Notes under the pieces: model-generated | Seen by the model: only the letters and a program-made list of their open reading frames with translations | The model's database searches: none | What the model was told of the DNA's origin: nothing | Program-made: the position numbers and the translations under genes | NCBI GenBank assembly: GCA_019637685.1 | Contig: JAHBVF010000043.1 | Location: 1-52,840, forward strand | From: Caldilineaceae bacterium | Lineage (GTDB): Bacteria; Chloroflexota; Anaerolineae; Caldilineales; Caldilineaceae | DNA length: 52,840 nucleotides | Reading direction: 5' to 3' | Shown here: in pieces, positions 23,451 to 32,147 of the stretch | Position numbering within the stretch: the first letter of the stretch is position 1 | Layout: each line of letters begins with the position of its first letter

Positions 23451-24845
23451 ATGAACCGCAAGAATGCAAGACTATTGTCACGACGCCAATTTCTCGTCAC
23501 AATGGGTGCCGTAACCGCAAGTTCTCTGCTGGTTGCCTGTGCGCCAGCCAGCCCCGCGGCAGAAGCCCCTGCCACCAGCAGCGGTGGTGCAGAGGCTTCT
23601 GCTCCTGCCGCCGAGCGTGTGACTGTACGCGCCCACATGGTGGAAAAACAGGATGTATCGGCTTGGATCCAGATGGGCCTGGACCAGGATATTGATGGAT
23701 TTAAAGAAGAAAACCCCGAAATCGATCTTGTCCTGGAGACCATCCCCGGTTGGACGCCGGAGTACATTCCCAAGATTCTATCCTTCACCGCCGCGGGCAC
23801 GCTGGGCGATCTGGTCTGGTTCCCGCCCCGTCATCGCAGCCATATCGCCTGGGGCGAAAGCTATGGCATTGTGCAGGACTATCGACCCTATGCGGATGGT
23901 GTCGGTTATAAACCGGAAGACAATTTCTTTCAGGGCGCGATTGATGTCAACAGTGCTGGCGGCAAGACCTACTGGATGTCCTATATTTCGGAACCCATCG
24001 TACCCATCATCGCCTACAACAAGACCAAAGTGGCCGAGATGGGGCTGCCTGAGCCGAGCGACGACTGGACCTTTGACGAATTGGCCGATTGGGCAAAGCA
24101 GGGCACAACCGACGACGTTTTTGGCTACGATCCGGCTGACCGGGCCTATGCTGCTTTTAGCGGTGGACCCTACTACCGTCAGCACGGGGTGGAACCAGTG
24201 AATGAGGAAGGAACCCAGGCCACCTTCCTGGACAATGAGGAGGGTTTCGTCAAAGCCCTTAAGTTTACCTACGATCTGGTAAACACCTGGAATGTATCTC
24301 CATCGCCATCTGCCGGTGCGGTCAATGCCCCTGAGATGTTTGGTGGTCAGAAGGTGCTGGCTGTGGATATCTGGCCTTTTCGCATTCAGATCTACCCCGC
24401 CACATTTACTGACTTCGAGATCGGTTTCGTGTTGACGCCGGTTGTGAACAAGGGAGACAAGCGGCGCAGCATGCTCAACGAGCATGTCTTTGGGATGACC
24501 ACGGCCAGCAAGAACCCCGATGCGGCCTTTGCCAGTATGGCCTGGTTCTGTGGCTATGAGATGAATGTGCAGGCACTGGTGCAGGGACAAAAAGGCCCCA
24601 TTGCCCGTGCCGATGTTTGGGCGGATGACCGGGTCTATGATGCGGTCCCAACCTACGCCAAACTGCGCCCCATTATGGAGAGTATCGAACCCGATTACCT
24701 GGTAGCAAACTACCGGGGTGACGAGTTCGATCAGGCCTTTGCCCAGGTATTCGATGCCATGCAATTGGGCGAAAAACAACCGGACGAGGCTGCGATTGAA
24801 ATCCAGGACCTTTGCCAGGCTGTGTTGGACAAGGAACCTGCCTAA
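23451..24845 (+). CDS. Sugar-type ABC transporter substrate-binding lipoprotein (system 1)
   Basis: A 464-residue family 1 extracellular solute-binding protein. The N-terminus carries a Tat-like SRRQF (10-14), a hydrophobic run and the lipobox LLVAC with Cys30, then an Ala/Ser-rich linker. The mature part shows the usual IVPIIAYNKTKVAEMGLPEP, then WTFDELADWAKQ. ATG 23451 follows AAAGGAAGAAATC. It should be anchored outside the membrane and deliver a sugar or glycoside to the two permeases downstream; the ligand cannot be told. It is followed by a strong stem-loop (24853-24915). Confidence 0.92.
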   Translation: MNRKNARLLSRRQFLVTMGAVTASSLLVACAPASPAAEAPATSSGGAEASAPAAERVTVRAHMVEKQDVSAWIQMGLDQDIDGFKEENPEIDLVLETIPGWTPEYIPKILSFTAAGTLGDLVWFPPRHRSHIAWGESYGIVQDYRPYADGVGYKPEDNFFQGAIDVNSAGGKTYWMSYISEPIVPIIAYNKTKVAEMGLPEPSDDWTFDELADWAKQGTTDDVFGYDPADRAYAAFSGGPYYRQHGVEPVNEEGTQATFLDNEEGFVKALKFTYDLVNTWNVSPSPSAGAVNAPEMFGGQKVLAVDIWPFRIQIYPATFTDFEIGFVLTPVVNKGDKRRSMLNEHVFGMTTASKNPDAAFASMAWFCGYEMNVQALVQGQKGPIARADVWADDRVYDAVPTYAKLRPIMESIEPDYLVANYRGDEFDQAFAQVFDAMQLGEKQPDEAAIEIQDLCQAVLDKEPA

Positions 24846-24852
24846 GTAACTG

Positions 24853-24915
24853 ATTGCGGGAATCGGCCATAGATGGGCTGGGCTTTGCCTTCATCCTATG
24901 GCCGGTTCCCGCAAT
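24853..24915 (+). promoter_or_regulatory. Stem-loop between binding-protein and permease genes (system 1)
   Basis: The 20-base arms ATTGCGGGAATCGGCCATAG (24853-24872) and CTATGGCCGGTTCCCGCAAT (24896-24915) pair with a single G-U type mismatch. It sits 7 bases after the binding-protein stop. Such intercistronic hairpins typically stabilise the upstream mRNA and reduce read-through into permease genes. Confidence 0.7.
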
Positions 24916-24972
24916 TGTGCTTCTGTAGCCGGTCAAAGGCGATTCGCCCCACGCAAATATCGAGAGAAACCC

Positions 24973-25932
24973 ATGACATCCAAAGATTCCTCCCCTGCGT
25001 TGTCGGCAACAGCCCCTTTGCCCAAGCAGCGCGTAAAGATGTCGGCGGCCCGCCGCCGTGAAGCAATTGAAGGGATACTCTATACTTCCCCCTGGATTGT
25101 CGGCTTCCTGGTCTTCATCGCTGGCCCACTGTTGGCTTCGCTCTATCTGAGTTTCACCAAATACAATGTATTGCGCCCCGCCAAGTTCATTGGTCTCGCG
25201 AACTACATCTTTGCCTTCACAAATGATCCCCTTTTTCTGCCGTCGATCGGGCGCACCTTCTATTTCGCGTTGATAAGCGTGCCGCTCGCCATGATCGGTT
25301 CTCTGTTCATTGCCCTTTTGCTCAATCAGAAATTGGTCGGGACAACCATCTGGCGCACGATGTATTTCTTACCAACACTTACGCCCATTGTCGCCGCAGC
25401 CCTGCTTTGGCGTTGGATGCTCAACCCCGATGTGGGTTTGATTAATTTTTTGCTGGACAAGATTGGTATCGACGGGCCTGGCTGGCTTTCGAGTACCACC
25501 TGGGCCATCCCCTCTCTGGTGCTCATGGGACTGTGGGCCAGTGTGGGGGGGTCGAGGATGATCATCTTTCTGGCCGGTTTGCAGGATGTGCCCAAAGAGA
25601 TGTTGGAAGCCGCCGAAATCGACGGGGCTGGCACCTGGGATAAATTTTGGCGTATAACCCTGCCGATGATCACGCCGACCGTCTTTTTCAATATGGTGCT
25701 AGGCATTATTTTCGCCCTACGCACCTTTGATATCGCTTTCGTCGCCACTGCTGGCGGCCCGGCCCGGGCCACCTGGTTCATTTCCCTCCACATCTACCAG
25801 AACGCCTTTACCAGTTTTGATATGGGCTACGCTTCAGCACTGGCTTGGGTTTTCGTGCTGCTTATCTTGCTGTTGACACTTATCCAGTTTCGAATATCAG
25901 GTCGCTGGGTCTACTACGCGGGGGAGCGCTAA
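24973..25932 (+). CDS. Sugar ABC transporter permease, MalF/UgpA-like (system 1)
   Basis: A 319-residue permease with six predicted membrane segments and the EAA loop EMLEAAEIDGAGTWDKFWRI that contacts the ATPase. FIGLANYIFAF and LLNQKLVGTTIWRTMYFLPT are typical of carbohydrate-uptake permeases of the MalF type. The start ATG 24973 (MTSKDSS) is preferred over the longer frame, which runs through the stem-loop. The stop lies 3 bases before the next permease start, so the two are coupled. Confidence 0.92.
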   Translation: MTSKDSSPALSATAPLPKQRVKMSAARRREAIEGILYTSPWIVGFLVFIAGPLLASLYLSFTKYNVLRPAKFIGLANYIFAFTNDPLFLPSIGRTFYFALISVPLAMIGSLFIALLLNQKLVGTTIWRTMYFLPTLTPIVAAALLWRWMLNPDVGLINFLLDKIGIDGPGWLSSTTWAIPSLVLMGLWASVGGSRMIIFLAGLQDVPKEMLEAAEIDGAGTWDKFWRITLPMITPTVFFNMVLGIIFALRTFDIAFVATAGGPARATWFISLHIYQNAFTSFDMGYASALAWVFVLLILLLTLIQFRISGRWVYYAGER

Positions 25933-25935
25933 ATC

Positions 25936-26847
25936 ATGGCTCAACAAGTTTTGGGTGCAAAGACTGGACAACGCCACACCCGCGCCTGGATAGTGGGACA
26001 GATCAGCAAAGTCAGCCTGCTCTATTTGGTTGTGGTGATTGGTGCTATCGCTTCCATGTTTCCATTTTTCTGGACGGTCGTCAGTTCGGGCAAGACCATT
26101 TCCGAACTGTACCGCTACCCTCCCACTTTCTGGCCGGAGTCCACCCAGTTTATCAAGAACTATACAGAGGTCTGGTCGGCGGTGCCCTTTGGACGTTGGC
26201 TGCTCAACACAGCCTGGGTCACCACATGGGCATTGGTGGGCGGGACTCTCTCCTCAGCCATCGTTGCCTATGGCTTCTCCCGCTTTCGCTTTCCCGGACG
26301 AGATATCTTTTTCCTCATTACTCTGGGGACGCTGATGTTGCCGGTGGAGGTGACATTGATCCCTACTTACCTCCTTTTTAGTAAGTTCAATTGGATCGAC
26401 ACCTATTACCCTTTGATTGTGCCTGCCTGGTTCGGCGGTGGGGCCTTTAATATCTTTTTGATGCGCCAGTTCCTGCTTGGAATTCCCTATGATCTGGACG
26501 AGGCTGCCCGCATAGACGGTGCCAGCAGTTGGCGTATTCTCTGGCAGATTATTTTGCCCCTCAGCAAACCCGCTCTGGCTACACTGGCTACACTGGGCTT
26601 TATTGCGAATTGGAACAGCTTTCTGGGACCATTGATCTTTCTCAACACAGAGAGCAAATACACTGTTGCTGTGGGTCTGCGTTATCTGCAAAGCACCTTT
26701 GCCGGTGGCTCCGCGGTCGTCTCCCGCCCCCAAGATCATCTGCTGATGGCCGCTGCGCTGATGGTGGCTCTGCCCTGTCTGATCCTTTTCTTCGTTGGGC
26801 AGCGCTACTTTGTCGAAGGGATCGCTACGACCGGTCTGAAGGGGTAG
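25936..26847 (+). CDS. Sugar ABC transporter permease, MalG/UgpE-like (system 1)
   Basis: A 303-residue permease with the EAA loop DLDEAARIDGASSWRILWQI, the MalG-type FLMRQFLLGIPYDLDEAA, and the ending FVEGIATTGLKG that is typical of this subfamily. With the MalF-like partner it forms the membrane channel. No ATPase gene follows; in this family the ATPase is commonly a shared MsmX/UgpC-type protein encoded elsewhere. A hairpin terminator follows at 26882-26914. Confidence 0.92.
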   Translation: MAQQVLGAKTGQRHTRAWIVGQISKVSLLYLVVVIGAIASMFPFFWTVVSSGKTISELYRYPPTFWPESTQFIKNYTEVWSAVPFGRWLLNTAWVTTWALVGGTLSSAIVAYGFSRFRFPGRDIFFLITLGTLMLPVEVTLIPTYLLFSKFNWIDTYYPLIVPAWFGGGAFNIFLMRQFLLGIPYDLDEAARIDGASSWRILWQIILPLSKPALATLATLGFIANWNSFLGPLIFLNTESKYTVAVGLRYLQSTFAGGSAVVSRPQDHLLMAAALMVALPCLILFFVGQRYFVEGIATTGLKG

Positions 26848-26881
26848 ACAGGGGCGTGGATTGTTGTGATCCTGTCCATAA

Positions 26882-26914
26882 AGAAGTTCAATTTTTCCAA
26901 AGAATTGAACTTCT
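26882..26914. terminator. 33-bp hairpin terminator after ABC system 1
   Basis: AGAAGTTCAATTTTT pairs with AGAATTGAACTTCT (one G-U pair), 35 bases after the permease stop and followed by TTT. It has the same length and end sequence as the hairpin at 22169-22201. Confidence 0.75.
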
Positions 26915-26923
26915 TTTCGCGTG

Positions 26924-27083
26924 TAGCCCCGGATCAGGACTGGAAGCCGACACTGCCCTGTGCTTGCTCCTGTCGAACGATGGATCTGTTGTGCTCTACC
27001 AGGGCGCGGGACTGGCTATCACCAGTGCAGACACTGAGGAAGAACAGGTCACTACGCTGAATGATGTGGATTGGCTCGGCTGA
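26924..27083 (+). pseudogene. Possible C-terminal remnant of a lost gene
   Basis: After the terminator, one frame reads CSPGSGLEADTALCLLLSND, then GSVVLYQGAGLAITSADTEE, then QVTTLNDVDWLG and a stop. The amino-acid make-up looks protein-like (propeller-type strand pattern), but there is no start codon or ribosome site. It may be the tail of a deleted gene. I do not recognise the family, and the call is weak. Confidence 0.25.
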
Positions 27084-27134
27084 CAATCGCGGTCAATTGC
27101 AGGACATTTTCGAGGAAAAGAAAAAAAACGACAA

Positions 27135-27161
27135 TTGACAGTCGATAACAGCTATGATAAT
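27135..27161 (+). promoter_or_regulatory. Candidate promoter upstream of ABC system 2
   Basis: TTGACA (27135-27140) is followed after 15 bases by GATAAT (27156-27161). The spacing is short and the distance to the gene is over 300 bases, so this is a weak prediction. The rest of the 27084-27481 gap holds no gene. Confidence 0.3.
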
Positions 27162-27309
27162 CTGCTTGTGCAGAGGCAGATTGATAGCAATCGAACTTGG
27201 TTTGGGCCATACATAAGTCGGTCTGGCATCACCTTTCCCACACTTACCGCGGCACGAAAAACTGAGCTTGACATCTCGATGCAACACAAAACCCCCCCAA
27301 CCGTTTGAC

Positions 27310-27322
27310 TTTCGGACCGAAA
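27310..27322. promoter_or_regulatory. Operator-like dyad TTTCGGACCGAAA
   Basis: A perfect 13-base palindrome with a single central A, 160 bases upstream of the second binding-protein gene. Its size and symmetry fit a repressor half-site pair, as is common for sugar importer operons, but no regulator gene is adjacent. Confidence 0.35.
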
Positions 27323-27481
27323 ACAGTGCCGGTTCTGGAGTTTGTACTGTTACTCTTCCACCGGTCCTACGATAGAATAGCACCGCATAGTCTCCAACAC
27401 TGGTCATAAGAATCCGATCGATTAGCGGGTTCAGCCAATATCAATCGTGTGCGAAATCAAATCACCCAAGAGGAAAAAGCT

Positions 27482-28861
27482 ATGCAACAGAATGAAGCAG
27501 GGCAGAACCGACGGATCAGCCGACGTGATTTCCTGCGCGGCGCGGCTGTGGCCACTGGCGTATTGGCAGTAGCAGCCTGTACACCTATTGCACCGGGGGC
27601 GACGTCATCGCCCGCCGCGGGCAGCGCTGCCCCGGCCGCGGAAAAACCGAAAATAACAGTCTGGACCAGTGCCACCTTTACCACCGACGCTGACGCTTTG
27701 CAGGATGAGCAGATTACGGGCTGGTGCGCGGAAAATGGGGTGGAACTGGACCTGAGCCGCTTCGCCGGTGATGCCATCCGTCCCAATTGGCAGGCTGCCT
27801 TTGAAAGCCGCCAGTTCCCCGATATTGGCAACATTCCTCAGGAAGATCTGGCCAAGTTTATCTTGACCGATGTGATGCTGGAGACGACCGACCTGGTGGA
27901 GGCGCTCAACGAGAAGGAAGGCGGCTATACCAACGGTGCCTACGGTGCGGGCCGCACCCCAGACGGTAAACATTGGTCCGTGCCCTCGTTTAGTTCAACC
28001 GAAATCTTCTACGTGCGCAAAGATAAGTTGGACGAGAAGGGGCTGGATATCCCCGAAACCTGGGAAGATGTTTTGGCTACGGCCAAGGAGATCACAGTGC
28101 CCGGCGAGTTCTGGGGCTGGGGTACTCAAATCGGCACACCCTCCTGGGACTCGGAAGTCGCGTTCACTTCCAAGCTCTGGTCGTACGGCGGCAAGACCTG
28201 GGATGAGAACTCTCAACCCGCCATCGACTCGGAGGAGACCCGCACGACCATCAACCTGCTGAAGGATGCCTGGGATGCCGGTGTTGTCCCCCCCGATGCC
28301 GCGATCTGGGACGATAGCGGCAACAACAAAGCTTATTTGACAGGCATCGTAGGGATGGTCTTCAACACAGGCAGCATTCTGCGTGCCATGCAGGCCGATG
28401 ATCCGGATCTGTTGGACAGAACAGCCGTGATCCCCATTCCCAAAGGTCCCAAAGGCCGCTTCTGTTCCGGTTATAACTATCAGTGGGGTGGCTTTAACAA
28501 AACGGAGCATCCCGAAGTAGTTCGTGGATTGCTGGAATATCTGTTTGCGCCCGAGCAACTGCGGCCCTATTACGAGGCTGGCGGCGGGAATCTGCTCCCG
28601 GTCTACAAAGATATGATCAACGACGAAATGTGGCAGGACCCCTATCGGAAGGTGCTGGCTGAAATGATCGCTGACACCTATTCCCAGGGCAACCCCGGCC
28701 TGACCACGCCTTGGGTATTGGATGCCTGGATCGATCACACAATGGTCAAGATGTTGGGCCGTGTGCTCTTTGATGATTGGGACAACGACAAGGCTATCGA
28801 AGAGGCCAACGCGGCGCTGACCAAATGGTATGATGACTGGCAGACGCGTTTGCAGGGCTAA
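27482..28861 (+). CDS. Sugar-type ABC transporter substrate-binding lipoprotein (system 2)
   Basis: A 459-residue solute-binding protein. The Tat motif SRRDFLRG (13-20) precedes a hydrophobic stretch and the lipobox VAAC (Cys33), then an Ala/Pro-rich linker. Mature-domain features include IFYVRKDKLDEKGLDIPETW, FNTGSILRAM and NYQWGGFNKTEHPEV. ATG 27482 is preceded by AAGAGGAAAAAGCT; the longer frame has no such site. The protein is only distantly like the system 1 binding protein, so the two importers probably take different ligands. A stem-loop follows (28886-28933). Confidence 0.92.
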   Translation: MQQNEAGQNRRISRRDFLRGAAVATGVLAVAACTPIAPGATSSPAAGSAAPAAEKPKITVWTSATFTTDADALQDEQITGWCAENGVELDLSRFAGDAIRPNWQAAFESRQFPDIGNIPQEDLAKFILTDVMLETTDLVEALNEKEGGYTNGAYGAGRTPDGKHWSVPSFSSTEIFYVRKDKLDEKGLDIPETWEDVLATAKEITVPGEFWGWGTQIGTPSWDSEVAFTSKLWSYGGKTWDENSQPAIDSEETRTTINLLKDAWDAGVVPPDAAIWDDSGNNKAYLTGIVGMVFNTGSILRAMQADDPDLLDRTAVIPIPKGPKGRFCSGYNYQWGGFNKTEHPEVVRGLLEYLFAPEQLRPYYEAGGGNLLPVYKDMINDEMWQDPYRKVLAEMIADTYSQGNPGLTTPWVLDAWIDHTMVKMLGRVLFDDWDNDKAIEEANAALTKWYDDWQTRLQG

Positions 28862-28885
28862 GGACATTCAACAGCCGAACGAGCG

Positions 28886-28933
28886 CAGGGGCGATGGGAT
28901 GTGTGGTTGGTCAAGGCCATCTCAGCGCCCCTG
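28886..28933 (+). promoter_or_regulatory. Stem-loop between binding-protein and permease genes (system 2)
   Basis: CAGGGGCGATGGGATG pairs with CATCTCAGCGCCCCTG (14 of 16 positions), 25 bases after the binding-protein stop and followed by TTTCTG. It has the same position as the stem-loop in system 1. The remainder of the 28862-29176 gap shows no gene. Confidence 0.65.
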
Positions 28934-29176
28934 TTTCTGTGTGCAGGAATTCATAAATTTTCCTTCTGCAGAACCTGCTGACCGTCAATTCGCTTGACCC
29001 TCGGTATCTATGCAGGCTTTGGGTGCGACGCGCTCGTCACACAATTTTTGCACAGAAATACTCTCCTGGCGAGTGTGTCACACCTGAGCCGTTACGGCCC
29101 TCGGTTGTTGCATCGCCTCATTTTTTCTTCAATCTCCCGCTTAATTGTGGACAACCCAGTGTCAGGAGTTGACTGG

Positions 29177-30109
29177 ATGGCAAAGCTTTCCCCTCTGTCT
29201 GTGCCACATTCACACCAGCGCCCACGCTTGCAGCGGATCCTGGGCCGGGATTACCGGCTTGGGTATACCCTGCTCATCCCACTGATTATTGTGCTGTTTG
29301 GGCTGTTAGCCTATCCTATTTTCACCGCAATCGGAATCACCCTGCAGGACAAAACCGTGGGCTTGCCCGGTCGATTTATTGGCCTGGAAAACTACCGCGA
29401 ACTGCTCTTTGACGATCCCTTTTTCTGGGCTGTGGTGCGCAACGGTTTTATTTTCACTTTGGGGTCTGTGTTCCTGAAGCTGATTGTTGGTATGGTGATG
29501 GCGATTGTTCTCAACCAACCGATCCGTTTTCGCAGCCTCTTTCGAGGGCTTATGCTCATGCCCTGGGTGGCACCCACAGTCGTCACCGCGCTCACCTGGC
29601 GCTGGATATTGGAATTGACCGGTGTACTCAACTATATGCTGAAATCTGTGGGAATCATTGATGCGCCTGTCCCCTGGCTGGCCCAATACGGAACGGCCCT
29701 GACCTCCCTTGTCCTGGTGAATACCTGGCGCGGTTTTCCCTTCTTTGGAATCTCTCTTCTGGCCGGTTTGCAGACAATCCCTTCTGATCTCTACGAAGCG
29801 GCCGAGGTGGACGGAGCCACAGCCTGGCAACAGTTCTGGCATATCACCCTGCCCAGCCTGCGCACTATTATTCTGGTGGTGACTATTCTGTCCATCATCT
29901 GGACCTTCAACGACTTTTCCATTGTTTGGCTGCTCACCGGCGGCGGTCCGGGCAATGCCACGGATGTCTTTGCTACCTACACCTACAAACTCGGCTTCCG
30001 CGCCAGCCGGCTGGGATATGGGGAGACGGTCTCGGTGATCCTGGCCCCGGTACTCGTTGGCATCATTCTGATTCTGTCGCCGCTGATGCTGAGAGGGGAG
30101 AACGAATAG
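29177..30109 (+). CDS. Sugar ABC transporter permease, MalF/UgpA-like (system 2)
   Basis: A 310-residue permease with six membrane segments. It contains FIGLENYRELLFDDPFFWAV and the EAA loop LYEAAEVDGATAWQQFWHIT, then LLTGGGPGNATDVFATY, typical of carbohydrate permeases. The open frame begins at 28994, but ATG 29177 has AGGAG nine bases upstream and fits the family start. The stop overlaps the next gene's GTG. Confidence 0.92.
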   Translation: MAKLSPLSVPHSHQRPRLQRILGRDYRLGYTLLIPLIIVLFGLLAYPIFTAIGITLQDKTVGLPGRFIGLENYRELLFDDPFFWAVVRNGFIFTLGSVFLKLIVGMVMAIVLNQPIRFRSLFRGLMLMPWVAPTVVTALTWRWILELTGVLNYMLKSVGIIDAPVPWLAQYGTALTSLVLVNTWRGFPFFGISLLAGLQTIPSDLYEAAEVDGATAWQQFWHITLPSLRTIILVVTILSIIWTFNDFSIVWLLTGGGPGNATDVFATYTYKLGFRASRLGYGETVSVILAPVLVGIILILSPLMLRGENE

Positions 30110-30951
30110 TGAACCGTCACCGTGCGCCCAGCCGCTTCAACCGAATTCTCGTCTACGGAACATTGCTCATTCTGGTATTGATCTGTCTTTTCCCCTTCTA
30201 CTGGATGGTGTTGACCTCCCTGCGCACACCGCGGGGCGTCTATGTTCGAGAGCTGATGCTGATTCCCCAGAACTTGACATTGGACAACTACCGTTTCATC
30301 TTCAATGAGAGGCCCGTCGCTATCTGGCTGCGCAACAGCGTAGTGGTTGCGCTTGTAACCAGTAGCATTTCGGTGGTCATCGGAATATTGGCCGGCTACA
30401 GCCTGGTACGCCTGAGTTATCTAGGCAACCGTACAATGGCCAAGACTATCTTGTTCACCTATCTCTTGCCGGGATCGCTGCTCTTTATTCCGCTCTTTAT
30501 CCTCATGAGTACCCTGCACCTGGTGAACACAGTGTGGGCGCTCTTGCTGGCCTACCAGACTTTCAACGTACCATTCTGCACGTGGCTGATATTGGGCTAT
30601 TTCCGCACGATTCCTGAGGAATTGGAGGACGCCGCCCGGATCGACGGCTGTAGCCGCATGGGTGTACTTTTCCGGATCATTCTTCCTCTCTCCGCGCCTG
30701 GCGTGGTGACCGCCTTTATCTTCGGCTTCACCAATTCCTGGAATGAGTTTCTGTTCGCTACAGTATTGGTGAAGAGCAAGGATATGCAGACCTTGCCATC
30801 GGGATTGGGCAGTTTTCTGCTGGGGGATGTCTTTCTTTGGGGACCGCTTATGGCTGCTGCCATTGTGACCACTGTGCCGCCCATCGTTCTCTTCATTGTT
30901 GTGCAGCGCTATGTGGTTTCCGGTATGACGCTAGGCTCTGTCAAAGGGTAG
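30109..30951 (+). CDS. Sugar ABC transporter permease, MalG/UgpE-like (system 2)
   Basis: A 280-residue permease with the EAA loop LEDAARIDGCSRMGVLFRII and the typical ending YVVSGMTLGSVKG. The start is a GTG at 30109 that shares one base with the previous stop (TAGTG) and is preceded by GGGGAG, a clear sign of translational coupling. The membrane topology is typical (six segments). No ATPase gene is found in this operon either. Confidence 0.92.
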   Translation: MNRHRAPSRFNRILVYGTLLILVLICLFPFYWMVLTSLRTPRGVYVRELMLIPQNLTLDNYRFIFNERPVAIWLRNSVVVALVTSSISVVIGILAGYSLVRLSYLGNRTMAKTILFTYLLPGSLLFIPLFILMSTLHLVNTVWALLLAYQTFNVPFCTWLILGYFRTIPEELEDAARIDGCSRMGVLFRIILPLSAPGVVTAFIFGFTNSWNEFLFATVLVKSKDMQTLPSGLGSFLLGDVFLWGPLMAAAIVTTVPPIVLFIVVQRYVVSGMTLGSVKG

Positions 30952-31067
30952 ATCGTACGTGCTTTGCCTGGGAAGCGGGTCGGGAGAGGCAGGCTGCGTA
31001 CACCCCCGGTTGGCTGGCCGCAGTTCAGGATGTCCATCTGGCTCTTTAATACATAACCAGTGAGATT

Positions 31068-31172
31068 TTTGCTTTTTGCGCAAGAAATGAGAAGTTTTGT
31101 ATACACGGATTTTTTTCTGATCTGTGTTCCTTTCCATCCGTGTATACAGCCCTCTGTGGCTCTGGCTTTGCC
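31068..31172. repeat. Dispersed 'TGTATACACGGA' element, copy 1
   Basis: The inner palindrome has arms TGTATACACGGA (31098-31109) and TCCGTGTATACA (31137-31148), flanked by TGAGAAG and GGCTCTGGCTTTGCC. The same element occurs in the opposite orientation at 45237-45356, where the arms are longer; copy 1 seems to have lost part of one arm. The surrounding 30952-31203 region holds nothing else. Confidence 0.85.
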
Positions 31173-31203
31173 CGGTTAGGGTGGGGCAGTGCAAAATTTT
31201 CCG

Positions 31204-31881
31204 TCAGCGGGGCAGTGCCAAAGCCAGCGCGATTTGTACACTGTTTGCGACGTAGTGGGCCATCAGCGGCGCGACCAGACTGCCCGTCGCTAAAAAGAGC
31301 AGGCCAAAGATGACCCCGGCTAGACCCGCGCCCACCATTCCCCAGATTCCTTGGGGGCTGTGTAGCAGGCCAAAGGCGATGCCGGTGCCAATTATCAGCA
31401 GCAGCGGCGATGCCAGGGACGATAACCCGCCAATGAGCAGGCTGCGAAAGAGCATTTCCTCCAGCAACACAGCGGGGATAAATGCCAGCAGCACCAGCCA
31501 AAATTCCCGCGGACTGGTGGGCAGCAGAATTTCCAAAACAGAGGGCGAATAGAAGCGTCCGCCGCCCCAATGCACCAGCAGCCGGGTGGCAAGGTAGAAA
31601 CCCCCAGCCAACAGAAGCCCCACGCCCAGCCCCCACGCCGCGTCTATCTGCCAATCGCGCCATTGCCAACCCAACACGGCTTGGTCCACACCGCTCAGCA
31701 ATCCCAACCCCACACAAGCCAATACGAGGAGAACGCGCAGCGCGTTTTCCTGGGGCAACAGCAGCAGATTGCGGTCTGGCCGCCAGGTGCGCAAGAGGCG
31801 GGCGGTGGCAAAGGTTCCGTAGCCGATGAAGGCTGTAAGCGCCAGGGTGATGAGGAGAAAGAGTGCATAGCGAATGGTCAT
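31204..31881 (-). CDS. CPBP family intramembrane metalloprotease (Abi/CaaX-like)
   Basis: A 225-residue membrane protein with about 7-8 hydrophobic segments and the three CPBP motifs: LLEEMLFRSLL (Glu141, Glu142, Arg146), FGLLHSPQG (His174) and PLMAHYVANS (His near 208). Family members cleave prenylated or other membrane proteins, and some confer bacteriocin self-immunity. Here the gene is a lone minus-strand unit between plus-strand operons, so its substrate is unknown. Confidence 0.88.
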   Translation of the reverse strand: MTIRYALFLLITLALTAFIGYGTFATARLLRTWRPDRNLLLLPQENALRVLLVLACVGLGLLSGVDQAVLGWQWRDWQIDAAWGLGVGLLLAGGFYLATRLLVHWGGGRFYSPSVLEILLPTSPREFWLVLLAFIPAVLLEEMLFRSLLIGGLSSLASPLLLIIGTGIAFGLLHSPQGIWGMVGAGLAGVIFGLLFLATGSLVAPLMAHYVANSVQIALALALPR

Positions 31882-32005
31882 TGGGCGCAGTATATCATAA
31901 GAGATGGGTGGGCAGGGATTGGGGGATTGGGTGACAGCCCCCTGAATTATACTGCCCCAAATTGCCTACCGCTCGGCAAAATGTTATACTGTTCAGGAAA
32001 GAGAA

Positions 32006-32058
32006 GGGACTTCGGTCTCTTCATTGGGCAGGGACAATGACGTCTCTGCCCCTTTTTG
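32006..32058 (+). terminator. UUCG hairpin and adjoining hairpin with T-run
   Basis: AAGGGACTTCGGTCTCTT (about 32006-32023) forms a stem with a TTCG tetraloop. It is followed by GGGCAGGGACAATGACGTCT..GCCCCTTTTT, a second stem with a T-run. They lie before the acyl-CoA dehydrogenase gene and would end transcription entering from the left or form a leader attenuator. Confidence 0.5.
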
Positions 32059-32093
32059 TGTCCCTGTTTTCGGCCTGCGCCCTCCCCACAGGG

Positions 32094-32099
32094 TATAAT
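32094..32099 (+). promoter_or_regulatory. Candidate -10 box for the acyl-CoA dehydrogenase operon
   Basis: TATAAT stands 48 bases before the ATG of the acyl-CoA dehydrogenase gene, after the terminator-like hairpins. No good -35 box is seen at 17 bases, so this is a moderate prediction. Confidence 0.4.
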
Positions 32100-32147
32100 A
32101 GGCTGGATGTGTCCTGATTTTCTCACTGTCACAAAGGAGTATCCCCA

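Noticed and set aside
26529..27083. Open frame overlapping the end of the system 1 permease as a full gene
   Set aside because: Its first half is only an alternative frame of the permease; only the portion after 26924 looks protein-like, and it is kept as a weak remnant.
31204..31881. Abortive-infection or bacteriocin-immunity system
   Set aside because: The CPBP protease stands alone; no toxin, bacteriocin or defence partner lies beside it, so a defence role is not claimed.
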